DNA from: an uncultured beta proteobacterium
Lineage (GTDB): Bacteria; Pseudomonadota; Gammaproteobacteria; Burkholderiales; Burkholderiaceae_C
Direction of reading: 5' to 3'
NCBI GenBank assembly: GCA_903832285.1
Contig: CAILAY010000076.1
Span: 1-64,000 of the forward strand
Length of the DNA stretch: 64,000 nucleotides
The notes beneath the pieces were generated by a model. That model was not told the origin of the DNA, made no database searches, and was given only the letters and a program-made list of their open reading frames with translations. The position numbers and the translations under genes are program-made. This document shows, piece by piece, positions 45,861-54,176 of the stretch. Positions within the stretch are counted from its first letter, which is position 1; each line of letters opens with the position of its first letter.

Positions 45861-46778
45861 TCAATAGACAGTGGTTTGCGCAGCCTGCAACCCAGCTACG
45901 AGGCTATCCACAACGACTCGGACTCGTGCTGCCAAGCCGCTTCGATGCGGATAGAAAATTGAAATGTCAAATGGCCTTGATACGTGCTGATGCTTGAGCA
46001 GGGGCACCAAGGCCCCGGTTCTCAATGCTTCCAGGGCATGGTGCTGTGCCATTTGTGCGATACCCTGATGCAGTAGGGCCGCATCCACAACGACCTCGGG
46101 AGCCGTAAGCAGCAAGGTGGGCCTTTCATCAAAGGTATGCGTTTTCGTGCCCACCTTGAAATTCCATTGCGAAACACGACCGGATGCAAAGCGCAGACCA
46201 ATGCGGCGGTGCAGTGCAAGTTCGGTCCAGTCCTTGGGTGTTCCATGCGAGCGCAGGTATTCGGGAGAAGCCACAAGAACGGTGGCAACTTTGCTGACGC
46301 GCCTGGCGACCATGCCTTGTGGGGGCTCGCTGCCGCCACGAATTCCTATGTCAAAGCCTTGTTTCACCAAGTCCACGATCTGGTCGGACAGACTGAGCTC
46401 AATGCGCAGCTGCGGATGCGCATTCAGAATACGTGCCATCACCGGCAGCACAAACTGACGCCCATAACCGGCACCACAGCTGATTCGAACCAGTCCGCTC
46501 ACATCCGCGTCAGGTTTGGCGACGGCTCCCGCCTCATCGAGTGCCTCCAATGCGGCGCGTGCCCGCTCCACCACGCGGTCTCCTTCCGGAGTCAGTGAAA
46601 GCTGGCGCGTGGTTCGGTTGAACAGGCGCACGCCCAGGCGTGTCTCCAAGAGTCCAATGCTTTTACCAACGGCGGCGGGCGTGATATTGAGTTGGCGCGC
46701 AGCCTCAGAGAAGCTGCCCGCGTCGGCCACTTTGACCGCAGCCACGAATCCTGACCAGCTTTTTTGTATGTCCTGCAT
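45861..46778 (-). CDS. LysR-family transcriptional regulator
   Basis: A 305-residue regulator with an N-terminal winged helix-turn-helix (about 5-65: FVAAVKVADAGSFSEAARQL, then VGKSIGLLETRLGVRLFNRT) and a LysR substrate-binding domain (about 90-295). It is divergent from an NmrA-type reductase gene, with a 106-base gap that includes an AT-rich block with a short CAAC...GTTG inverted repeat near 46790. It most likely controls the divergent reductase/transporter pair. The co-inducer is unknown. Confidence 0.9.
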   Translation of the reverse strand: MQDIQKSWSGFVAAVKVADAGSFSEAARQLNITPAAVGKSIGLLETRLGVRLFNRTTRQLSLTPEGDRVVERARAALEALDEAGAVAKPDADVSGLVRISCGAGYGRQFVLPVMARILNAHPQLRIELSLSDQIVDLVKQGFDIGIRGGSEPPQGMVARRVSKVATVLVASPEYLRSHGTPKDWTELALHRRIGLRFASGRVSQWNFKVGTKTHTFDERPTLLLTAPEVVVDAALLHQGIAQMAQHHALEALRTGALVPLLKHQHVSRPFDISIFYPHRSGLAARVRVVVDSLVAGLQAAQTTVY

Positions 46779-46884
46779 ATTTTAATTATCAACTTTTGGT
46801 TGCAAGAGATTGTAGTGATGGTGGCTTTTTCTACACGCCATGTTTCGAAACAATTCGTCCATCCAAACACTGAAAGGACATCCC

Positions 46885-47727
46885 ATGAAAAAAATCCTCG
46901 TCACAGGTGCCAGCGGCAACATCGGAAAACCACTCGTGCAGGCTCTGCGCTCGCAGGGTGCCGACTTCGAACTCATGCGTTCAAAGGCAGATCAAGGCAG
47001 CGCGGCACGCGTAGCCTCATTCGCTGATGTGGCCAGCTTGCGCAATGCGTTTGGCGGAATCGATACGTTGTTTGTCCTGCTGCCGCTGGTTCCCAACAAA
47101 CTGGAACTGGCCAAAAACGTCGCACAAGCCGCCAGGGACGCGGGCGTGAAACACATCGTGCGCTCCAGCGGTGCGGGTGCCGACCGGCAGGCGGCCTATG
47201 CATTGCCACGACTTCAGGGCGAAATCGACCATGTGTTTCAGGCGACAGGTATCGCAACGACGTTTTTGCGTCCGGCAGGCTTTATGCAGAACTATTCGGG
47301 TTTCATGGCGTCCATGGTGAAAGCCGGAACCGTTTACGCGGCCACGGCGGATGCGCTACAAAGCCTGATTGACGTGCGCGATATTGCGGCGGTGGCAGCA
47401 AAGGTACTTGGCAACCCGCAAGCCCATGTTGGCAAGGCATATACGCTCACCGGCGGGGAGTCGCTGACAGACAGCCAGCGCGTGAAGATACTGAGCGAAA
47501 CGCTGGGTCGTCCGGTGAACTTTGTTGGTGTATCGCTGGAGGCGGGCAACGCCAGCATGGCGACAATGGGCATGCCCGCAAGTATCGTGGAGTGGCTCGG
47601 GTCGCTCAACGCGCTTGTCAGCGCAGGCCATGCCGGTGCAATCAGCCCGGAGGTGCAGGAATTGTTGGGGCGGCAACCGATCACTTTCCGTCAGTTTGCA
47701 CAAGACAGCAAGGGAGCATGGCTTTGA
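46885..47727 (+). CDS. NmrA-like NAD(P)-binding protein
   Basis: A 280-residue atypical short-chain dehydrogenase. The nucleotide motif GASGNIGKPLVQAL is at residues 8-21. The catalytic Tyr-Lys pair of classical enzymes is not in place, as in NmrA/quinone-reductase-type members; RPAGFMQNYSGFM near 130 and YTLTGGESLTDSQRVKILSE near 190 are typical of this group. It may be a redox sensor or a reductase. The ATG at 46885 (MKKILVTG) with an AAAGGA ribosome site is preferred to the one 45 bases upstream. It overlaps the next gene by ten bases, under likely control of the divergent LysR protein. Confidence 0.87.
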   Translation: MKKILVTGASGNIGKPLVQALRSQGADFELMRSKADQGSAARVASFADVASLRNAFGGIDTLFVLLPLVPNKLELAKNVAQAARDAGVKHIVRSSGAGADRQAAYALPRLQGEIDHVFQATGIATTFLRPAGFMQNYSGFMASMVKAGTVYAATADALQSLIDVRDIAAVAAKVLGNPQAHVGKAYTLTGGESLTDSQRVKILSETLGRPVNFVGVSLEAGNASMATMGMPASIVEWLGSLNALVSAGHAGAISPEVQELLGRQPITFRQFAQDSKGAWL

Positions 47728-48437
47728 GCAACTTAATTTCTGAATCCGCACCAAGCCCGCCGCTTGCGCTCTTTTCGTTGGGCAATCTTGTCATCGGCAC
47801 GGGAGCGTTCGTGCTCGCCGGCATTTTGGCGAGTATCAGCGCAGACTTGGGCGTAGGCATTGCCAGTGTGGGTCAAGCCATGACGGCCTATGCCTTTTCC
47901 ACTGCGCTTTTGTCACCCCTTGTTTTGACCCTGCTGTACTTCACCGCCACCTTCACGATGTTCGGGTACATCGGGCCGGTGCTGCATGCGCTGGGCCCGC
48001 TGTCCGTGGCACAGGTGTCGCTCACACTGCTTGCGGTGGGCAGTTCGGGTATTGCCGGCACGCTGATCGGCGGCTGGTCAACCGACCGATTCGGCGCAGT
48101 TTCGACCGTAAGAATGCAACTGCTGGTTTTTATGCTGGCGCAGGCGGCAGTGCCCCTTGCCAGCGGCAGTTACGCCGCGATTTTGTTGGTACTGCTGGTG
48201 TGGGGTGCATCGGGCTTTGGAATGATGCCGCCACAGCAATCAAGGCTGGCTGCAGCATCGCCCGCGAATGCGCCGCTCCTGCTATCGCTCAATACTTCCA
48301 TGCTGTACTTTGGAACGGCCCTTGGGTCGATAGTGGGCGGCGTATCAAGTCATCTGTTGGGATTTGGTCATATCGCCTGGGCCGGTGTGCCGTTTCTCAT
48401 GGCCGGATTTCTGACCTTGTTAAAGCCTGCAAAGTGA
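47718..48437 (+). CDS. MFS transporter with a large in-frame internal deletion
   Basis: The frame encodes 239 residues of an MFS carrier normally of about 390-400. The first 65 residues (LGNLVIGTGAFVLAGILASI, then GQAMTAYAFSTALLSPLV) are the first two membrane segments. They run straight into LTLLYFTATFTMFGYIGPVL, which is the start of the C-terminal six-segment half of this family. So segments 3-6 and the central loop, about 150 residues, are absent. The reading frame stays open, so a shortened protein would be made, but transport is unlikely. The ATG at 47718 overlaps the NmrA-like gene. Confidence 0.8.
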   Translation: MALSNLISESAPSPPLALFSLGNLVIGTGAFVLAGILASISADLGVGIASVGQAMTAYAFSTALLSPLVLTLLYFTATFTMFGYIGPVLHALGPLSVAQVSLTLLAVGSSGIAGTLIGGWSTDRFGAVSTVRMQLLVFMLAQAAVPLASGSYAAILLVLLVWGASGFGMMPPQQSRLAAASPANAPLLLSLNTSMLYFGTALGSIVGGVSSHLLGFGHIAWAGVPFLMAGFLTLLKPAK

Positions 48438-48627
48438 CTTTGAAAAGCGCACCCAAAAGTTCGACAGTTCTGCGAAGGTGTTGCCTGGTTGCGAAAAGCG
48501 GCTCACCTTCACCCAACCTGGTGTATCCCTTCAGAGAATATTTAAAATTGCCGCTGCGTTGAAGGTTGGCATCGACACAATTAAAGTGCTCGGCGCTGAG
48601 TTTCGTACCATCGGGAACATGCCCTCA

Positions 48628-49221
48628 CTACTGAGCAAGTATCTGCGCCATCCTGGCCTGCAAAACCGGCACCACCTCATCGGCAAACCAAGGGTTTGCC
48701 TTAAGCCAAATATTGTTGCGCGGACTGGGGTGGGGGATCGGTAGAACACGGGGCCAGTGATCGCGCCATGCGCGCACGGTATCGGTCAGCGTCTTGCCAG
48801 CGCACTGTGGCAAATGCCAGTCGATGGCGTATTGACCAATCACCAGCACCAGTTCTATCCGAGGCATCATCGCAATCAGAGGAGCGCGCCACTGGGGGGC
48901 GCATTCTCGTCGAGGTGGCAGATCCCCAGACTTGCCCGTTCCCGGGTAGCAAAAGCCCATCGGCAGAATGGCGACCCGAGTGGCGTCGTAAAACACCTCC
49001 CTGCCGATCCCCATCCAGGACCGCAGCCGCTCGCCACTGGCATCGTCAAAGGGCACTCCACTGGCATGCACCTTGCGGCCCGGCGCCTGGCCTGCCACCA
49101 GGATGCGGGCTTTGGCATCGACCTGCAACACCGGGCGCACTCCGTCCGCGAGGTGCGGCGCACATAGGGTGCAACTGCGCACCTCGTTCAACAGAATGGG
49201 CAGTTTGATGGATGTCGACAT
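48628..49221 (-). CDS. Uracil-DNA glycosylase superfamily protein
   Basis: A 197-residue enzyme of the UDG superfamily. The glycosylase motif VAGQAPGRKVHASGVPFDD lies near residues 43-61, and the late HPSPRNN motif near 163. Four Cys, CTLC near 17-20, GFCYPG near 91 and RRECAP near 106, are placed like the iron-sulfur ligands of family 4/5 enzymes. It would excise uracil or other deaminated bases in repair. Gene order gives no partner. The 190 bases before it on the plus side (48438-48627) contain no clear gene. Confidence 0.85.
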   Translation of the reverse strand: MSTSIKLPILLNEVRSCTLCAPHLADGVRPVLQVDAKARILVAGQAPGRKVHASGVPFDDASGERLRSWMGIGREVFYDATRVAILPMGFCYPGTGKSGDLPPRRECAPQWRAPLIAMMPRIELVLVIGQYAIDWHLPQCAGKTLTDTVRAWRDHWPRVLPIPHPSPRNNIWLKANPWFADEVVPVLQARMAQILAQ

Positions 49222-49545
49222 TCGCGATCTTTGCTCAACGGGATGAGATTATTTGCAAGTAAGCGATCAAGTTGCTTCGATCTTGCTTTTCGGTAACTGA
49301 GTAGCCCACTTTTTTGACCCGGAATCAGCTTTTCCGGATTCCTCAGCCAACCCTGCCTCGCGCCCAAACACACCCTGGTGTGCCGGACCCACTCGGTTTT
49401 GATCCACTGCATGACAACCAACCCAGCGGCTATCGTACAGTTCCTTGCCACGGACATATGTTGCCGATCAAGCAAGGCAGTTTGTTGTTGACTCGCGCAT
49501 GATTGGTTTGCAACGACAAGACAAGCCACTGCCGGCATCGGCGAT
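49222..49545 (-). other. Intergenic region, no gene seen
   Basis: Between the glycosylase and MAPEG genes (same strand). Only low-quality open frames; nothing recognised. A promoter for the glycosylase gene is expected here. Confidence 0.4.
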
Positions 49546-49953
49546 TCATCTGAGCAGCAGGCAGCCAGCCATCCACAGGCAAAGTCCCAGTTGCACGCTC
49601 CAGAAACTGGCGCGCACCAATACCTGCTTGGGGCCTACACCCATCAGGTGAACCAGCGTCTGGCCCATGCGTGCATACAGCACAAAGGGGGCCAGCAAGG
49701 ACACTGTTGCGGTCTTGTCCATAGCCGAGGCGGCGAGAACAATCACGGCAAACACCGGCAGGTTTTCCAGACAATTGGCGTGCGCATCTTCAAGCCGCTT
49801 GACGAACGATGCGTCATCGGTGGGCTTGTTGCCGCGCGGCCAGTGGTTGATTGGCGTGCCTTTGAGAAAGCGCAGTCCCCGGTACAGAAACACCAACGCC
49901 ACCAGCGCGAGTGTCCAAAAGGCGAAGCCCACGAGTGATTGGATTGCTGTCAT
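49546..49953 (-). CDS. MAPEG-family membrane protein
   Basis: A 135-residue protein with four membrane segments (first about 6-26, FAFWTLALVALVFLYRGLRF). The MAPEG core has LEDAHANCLENLPVFAVIVL near 55 and ARMGQTLVHLMG near 95. MAPEG proteins of eukaryotes act on glutathione and eicosanoids; bacterial members are mostly uncharacterised. The conserved Glu-Asn pair of the family (CLENLP) is present. It stands alone on the minus strand. Confidence 0.88.
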   Translation of the reverse strand: MTAIQSLVGFAFWTLALVALVFLYRGLRFLKGTPINHWPRGNKPTDDASFVKRLEDAHANCLENLPVFAVIVLAASAMDKTATVSLLAPFVLYARMGQTLVHLMGVGPKQVLVRASFWSVQLGLCLWMAGCLLLR

Positions 49954-50131
49954 GGTTTATGTCTCCTGATGTGTGGTGCAGCACTTTAGCCTCTGCCTCT
50001 CGTTGCACCGAACTGAATCCAGCAGGGGACCTTGATGATTCGGTGGCCAACGCAACTATCTATCCCGCAGTATCGAGGATTCTTCAGGACACATCCGTTG
50101 CTACCATTAGAGAAGCCATAGGAGTGTATCT

Positions 50132-50365
50132 ATGCTCGAACTTCGTCCAAATTGTGAGTGTTGTGACAAGGATTTGCCACCTGACGCCGATGCGGTCATA
50201 TGCTCATTCGAATGCACTTTTTGTCCAGATTGCGCCCGAGGGATTCTGAGCGGCATATGTCCAAACTGCGGTGGTAACTTCACCAATCGGCCCATCCGAC
50301 CACCCCATGCACTCGCGAGGTTTCCGGCCTCAACTCAGCGTAAATCGAAAGCGGATGGTTGTTGA
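50132..50365 (+). CDS. DUF1272 small cysteine-rich protein
   Basis: A 77-residue protein with Cys pairs typical of DUF1272: LRPNCECCDKDLPPDA, then FECTFCPDCARG and GICPNCGG. The eight or so Cys suggest two zinc-binding knuckles. Function unknown; small size and zinc fingers suggest regulation or metal handling. The ribosome site GGAG precedes the ATG at 50132. Its end lies 109 bases from the kce stop. Confidence 0.85.
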   Translation: MLELRPNCECCDKDLPPDADAVICSFECTFCPDCARGILSGICPNCGGNFTNRPIRPPHALARFPASTQRKSKADGC

Positions 50366-50474
50366 AAATCAATGGCCGCATGAGGGAGGGTAATTTGGCG
50401 GGCGCGCGCGTGGAGCCTCTGGTGAATTTTCGGTCGGCTATACAGCACGACAACGACGCAATTGCCTATCGTCT

Positions 50475-51296
50475 TCAGTCCCGTCGCGGCAATCCCAGGA
50501 TGGAGCGTGCTTCGTTCGGCGTGGCGACTGGTCGATCGAGTTCGACGCTGATGCGTGCCATGCGCGCCACCAGCTGAGCGTTGTTGGTGGCAAGCTCGCC
50601 TTTTCGGAAGAAGACGTTGTCCTCGAAGCCCACGCGCACATGGCCGCCGAGAAGAATACCCAGCGTGCCCAGGGGCAACTGCGCTGCGCCGATGCCGGCC
50701 ACGGTCCAGCTTGAACCCTGCGGCAACTGCGACAGCATGTACATCAGAGCGTCGGGCGTTCCCGCCATGCCGCCCGGAATTCCAAGCACGAAGTCAAAAT
50801 GCTGTGGCCCTTTCAGCAGGCCTCTCTTGAGCCAGCGATGGACCGTGGTGATCATGCCGGTGTCGAAGATCTCAAGCTCGGGCTTGACGCCATGCTGCTG
50901 CATGGCATGTGCAAAAACCTCCATGTCCGCCGGGTGGTTCATGAAGACGTCACCGCCAAAGTTGACCGAGCCCATGGAGAGCGTCGCCATCTCGGGCGCT
51001 AGCGTCACGGGCGCCAGTCGTTCTGCCGGTGTCATGCCGACAGCACCGCCTGTGGAGACCTGCACGATCACGTCGCAGCGCTTGCGCACGGCTTCGATGA
51101 TGGCTCGGTATGTCTCCTTGTCCTGCGTCGGGCTGCCGTCCGCATGTCGGGCGTGGACATGCACGATGGAGGCGCCGGCCTGGCAGCATTCCTCGGCCGC
51201 GATCGCGATTTCCTCGGGCGTGATTGGTAACGCGGGTTGCTGCTCGCGCGTGGTTTCGGCCCCGGTCAGCGCTGCGGTGATGATGAGTTTTTCCAT
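50475..51296 (-). CDS. kce: 3-keto-5-aminohexanoate cleavage enzyme
   Basis: Kce condenses 5-amino-3-oxohexanoate with acetyl-CoA and splits it into acetoacetate and 3-aminobutyryl-CoA. The 273-residue protein is a TIM-barrel beta-keto-acid cleavage enzyme. Its zinc ligands are visible: His46 and His48 (SIVHVHARH) and Glu near residue 230 (VGFEDNVFF). The GGHVRVGFEDN stretch is the family signature. It is the last gene of the kam operon, 15 bases after kal. Context with kamA, kdd and kamDE makes the assignment firm within an otherwise broad family. Confidence 0.92.
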   Translation of the reverse strand: MEKLIITAALTGAETTREQQPALPITPEEIAIAAEECCQAGASIVHVHARHADGSPTQDKETYRAIIEAVRKRCDVIVQVSTGGAVGMTPAERLAPVTLAPEMATLSMGSVNFGGDVFMNHPADMEVFAHAMQQHGVKPELEIFDTGMITTVHRWLKRGLLKGPQHFDFVLGIPGGMAGTPDALMYMLSQLPQGSSWTVAGIGAAQLPLGTLGILLGGHVRVGFEDNVFFRKGELATNNAQLVARMARISVELDRPVATPNEARSILGLPRRD

Positions 51297-51311
51297 GATG
51301 GGGCTGGCCTG

Positions 51312-51710
51312 TCAGCGGGAAATGCGTTGGCAGTTCGCCGGAACGACGCACGTGCCCGACGCCTTGCAGACCACGACCGGCTCCGCAAGAACGTCGGCGG
51401 CGGAGGCTTGTCCAGGGACTGCGACCGCGGCAATTACTTTGCGCGCGACGAACTCCATCTTGCGCGAGGTCCTGCCCATGGAGACGATGCGTCCTGTGGC
51501 CTCGATGTAATCTCCCGCGTGCACTGGTGCGAGGAATTCGATGTTGTCGTAGGCGACGAACAGACCTTCGTCGCCGTCGCTCCTGATCAGCAACTCGGTC
51601 GCGACGTCGCCGAACAGGTGCAGCATTTTCGCGCCGTCGACCAGACCGCCGGCGTAGTGGGCGTCGTGCGCGCTCATGCGCAGACGGATGAGGGAAGTTG
51701 AATTTTCCAT
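51312..51710 (-). CDS. kal: 3-aminobutyryl-CoA ammonia lyase
   Basis: Kal removes ammonia from L-3-aminobutyryl-CoA to give crotonyl-CoA. The protein is a 132-residue hotdog-fold domain ([20 protein letters not shown] near 12, [20 protein letters not shown] near 51, then [15 protein letters not shown]), the size expected for the family. The ATG at 51710 (MENSTSL) has a GGAGA ribosome site eight bases upstream; a start 29 codons further up lies inside kamE and is rejected. It follows kamE by 13 bases. Identification rests on the fold pattern plus its place between kamE and kce. Confidence 0.9.
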   Translation of the reverse strand: MENSTSLIRLRMSAHDAHYAGGLVDGAKMLHLFGDVATELLIRSDGDEGLFVAYDNIEFLAPVHAGDYIEATGRIVSMGRTSRKMEFVARKVIAAVAVPGQASAADVLAEPVVVCKASGTCVVPANCQRISR

Positions 51711-51723
51711 AGCGCGGTCTCCG

Positions 51724-52479
51724 TTATGCGGCTTTGCGGTTGATCCATTCGTGAATGGCAAAGGATGCCACGTCTTCGGCGTAGGTCCTGGTGCCAAAGC
51801 CGGCGTCGTAGCCCAGCTCCTTGGCGAGTTCGTGGCTGATGCGCGGCCCGCCGACGATCAGGATCACCTTGTCGCGCAATCCTTCGGCTTCGAGCAGGTC
51901 GGACAGCTTGGTGAGATTGTCCAGGTGGATGTTCTTTTGCGTCACCACTTGCGACACCAGGATGACGTCGGCCTTCTCCTCGATGGCGCGGCTCACCAGG
52001 TCTTCCGAGTCCACCTGCGCGCCCAGGTTGATGGCGCGTATGCCGTGGTAACTCTCCAGCCCCTTGTGGCCGTTGAAGCCCTTCATGTTCATGATGGCGT
52101 CGATGCCGACGGTGTGCGCGTCGGTCTCGATCGTGGCGCCGATCACCACCATGCGTCGCCCCATCTTTTGCTCGATGAGCGCGTTCACGCCGTCCTTGTC
52201 CAGCACCTCGAATTCGGGCTTCGCGACCTGCAGGCTGGCCAGGTCGACCTGGTGCTTGCACTGGCCATAGACCACGTAAAAGCTGAAGCCCTGACCCATG
52301 TCTTCGGCGTGTGCCACGGCAGGTTCGTCCAGACCCATCAGCGCGGCCAGGCGCTTCGCACCTTCCTTGGAGGTTTCATCCAGCGCTACCGGCAGCGTGA
52401 ACGAGAGCTGCACCCGGCCGTCGTTCATGGTGTCGCCGTAAGGCTTGACCCATTGTTCTGGTTGTTTGAATTCAGACAT
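51724..52479 (-). CDS. kamE: Lysine 5,6-aminomutase, beta subunit
   Basis: The B12-binding subunit of the radical enzyme that moves the 6-amino group of beta-lysine to C5. The 251-residue protein has the cobalamin DxHxxG motif DAHTVG at 120-125, with His122 replacing dimethylbenzimidazole. Lys133 lies eleven residues further; the Clostridium enzyme uses His133 and Lys144, the same spacing, for cobalt and for holding PLP. It overlaps the end of kamD by eight bases. A GGAG ribosome site lies upstream. Function needs KamD, adenosylcobalamin and PLP. Confidence 0.95.
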   Translation of the reverse strand: MSEFKQPEQWVKPYGDTMNDGRVQLSFTLPVALDETSKEGAKRLAALMGLDEPAVAHAEDMGQGFSFYVVYGQCKHQVDLASLQVAKPEFEVLDKDGVNALIEQKMGRRMVVIGATIETDAHTVGIDAIMNMKGFNGHKGLESYHGIRAINLGAQVDSEDLVSRAIEEKADVILVSQVVTQKNIHLDNLTKLSDLLEAEGLRDKVILIVGGPRISHELAKELGYDAGFGTRTYAEDVASFAIHEWINRKAA

Positions 52480-54157
52480 GTGCTACTCCAGTTGAGGACA
52501 GAGCTGGGTTTTTGGGGTCAGAGCCCAAATTTGCGGCGCCTTCGGCGCCCCCTTTGGGTACGGCGCTTTGCGCTGCAGCGAAATTGGTGTCTGACCCCAA
52601 TAACCCTTCCCGCAAGGTCTCAGGATTCATCAACTCCGGGAACGGGTTGTAGTAATCAGCAGATTTCCGAATCACTCCGTCCAGTCCCTTGCCGCCCGTG
52701 GGCGTGCGCGAGATCTCGGCAAACATGCCTTTGCCGATGGCCGTTGGCAGTCCGATTTGCTCGATGTCGGCGAGCATCGCTTCCGTCTGCGCCAGCACGT
52801 CTTGCGCCCGCTGCTCGATCTGACCGCCACTCTTGAACTCGATCTCGCCGTGCAGGTCTTTCATGGTGTTGAAGACGTATTGGGCGTTCTGAATCGCCAG
52901 GAACCGGTCCTGAATGAAGGGCGTGTGGATGGCCTCGGTCATCATTCCCAGCAGGTGGATGTTTTGCTGCGTCACGGTGCTCACCATGTTGAAGAGCGCG
53001 TCCTGGATATGACCCTTGAAGATGTTGCCGGTCATGTGCTTGGTAGGCGGCATGTATTTGAGCGTCGCGTCGGGAAACACCTGGCGAACCAGTTGCGCGT
53101 GCGCCAGCTCCCACAAGAAGCCGTTCTCCATGGCCGGGTCGATCTCGAAGGCGTGGCCCAGTCCCATCTGCGCCGGGGTCAGACCCGACAGCACGGCAAA
53201 CTGCTCATTGATCAGCTGCGACGCCAGCACCGTGTGCGCGGCCTCATAAGCGTCTGCCGTGGTGAGATAGTTGTCCTCGCCGGTATTGATGATGATGCCG
53301 GCATAGGCGTTGACCATGCGCGAGAAGAACTGGTCGATGAAGGTGCGCTGCATGTTGATGTCGCGAAAGATGATGCCGTACATCGAATCGTTCAGCATCA
53401 TGTCCAGGCGTTCCATCGCACCCATCGCGGCGATCTCGGGCATGCACAGGCCCGAGCAGTAATTGGTGAGGCGGATATAGCGGCCTACCTTGGCACCAAC
53501 CTCGTCCAGCGCGGCGCGCATCAGGCGGAAGTTTTCCTGCGTGGCATAAGTGCCGCCGAAGCCCTCGGTCGTGGCGCCAAAGGGAACGTAGTCGAGCAGG
53601 CTCTGACCCGTGGAGCGAATGACGGCAATGATGTCGGCGCCCTGTTCAGCAGCGGCGCGCGCCTGCAAAACGTCTTCGTGGATGTTGCCGGTGGCAACGA
53701 TCAGGTAGAGCCAGGGCGCCTTGCCTTCGCCCAGTGTGCTGATGCGTTCGCTGCGCGTGGCGCGCTGGGCCGCGATCTGTTCGCAGCTTTTCGCGGCCAA
53801 CGCCTGTGCCGCTTTTCTGGCAGCACTTTCGTCCTTCGGGCGCGTTAGTGCGAGCGTTCCCGCCGCCACGCTTTCGGCCACCTGTTGCGCACTCCAGCCA
53901 AGTTCTTCCATCGCCGCCACGACCGCGGTCGCGGCACCGTGCTGCAGCAATTGCTGCTCCTGCAGGTGGCTGACAACGCGATTCGGCAGCGGCACCATGT
54001 TTTCGTCCACGCCATCGATGCCAAGCAGGCGCAGCGTGGCACGCTCCACGGTGGTGGTGGTGAAGACGCTCATGTCGTCGAACACACGCCGCGCAATCCG
54101 CCGTGCGGATTCGCGCGCGCGTCCGATTTGCGAATGATCCAGTTGCAGTTGAGGCAT
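52472..54157 (-). CDS. kamD: Lysine 5,6-aminomutase, alpha subunit, with an abnormal C-terminal tail
   Basis: The large PLP-binding subunit of lysine 5,6-aminomutase. The 561-residue protein carries the family core throughout (for example ATGNIHEDVLQARAAAEQGA near 155, IRLTNYCSGLCMPEIAAMGA near 230, IINTGEDNYLTTADAYEAAH near 290). Clostridial KamD is about 515-520 residues; here about 40 residues after NPETLREG are extra. Most of them (LLGSDTNFAAAQSA through LGSDPKN) are encoded by an inverted-repeat element. The ATG at 54157 with the AAGGAA ribosome site is chosen over TTG one codon earlier. It is followed by kamE with an eight-base overlap. Whether the tail disturbs assembly is unknown. Confidence 0.94.
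   Translation of the reverse strand: MPQLQLDHSQIGRARESARRIARRVFDDMSVFTTTTVERATLRLLGIDGVDENMVPLPNRVVSHLQEQQLLQHGAATAVVAAMEELGWSAQQVAESVAAGTLALTRPKDESAARKAAQALAAKSCEQIAAQRATRSERISTLGEGKAPWLYLIVATGNIHEDVLQARAAAEQGADIIAVIRSTGQSLLDYVPFGATTEGFGGTYATQENFRLMRAALDEVGAKVGRYIRLTNYCSGLCMPEIAAMGAMERLDMMLNDSMYGIIFRDINMQRTFIDQFFSRMVNAYAGIIINTGEDNYLTTADAYEAAHTVLASQLINEQFAVLSGLTPAQMGLGHAFEIDPAMENGFLWELAHAQLVRQVFPDATLKYMPPTKHMTGNIFKGHIQDALFNMVSTVTQQNIHLLGMMTEAIHTPFIQDRFLAIQNAQYVFNTMKDLHGEIEFKSGGQIEQRAQDVLAQTEAMLADIEQIGLPTAIGKGMFAEISRTPTGGKGLDGVIRKSADYYNPFPELMNPETLREGLLGSDTNFAAAQSAVPKGGAEGAANLGSDPKNPALSSTGVAHV
52491..52504. repeat. 14-base direct repeat, copy A
   Basis: GTTGAGGACAGAGC occurs here, beside the REP-like element at the end of kamD, and again exactly at 54180-54193. 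Confidence 0.85.
52512..52600. repeat. REP-like inverted repeat inserted in the 3' end of kamD
   Basis: TTGGGGTCAGA (52512-52522) and TCTGACCCCAA (52590-52600) are exact inverted ends. An internal hairpin GGCGCC-TTC-GGCGCC lies at 52535-52549, and the arms continue imperfectly inward (CCCAAATTT against AAATTGG). The GGGGTCAGA end is the type seen in REP/RAYT-mobilised palindromes. The element is in frame with kamD, so it is translated. Confidence 0.8.
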
Positions 54158-54176
54158 CAAATTTCCTTCTTTCCAA

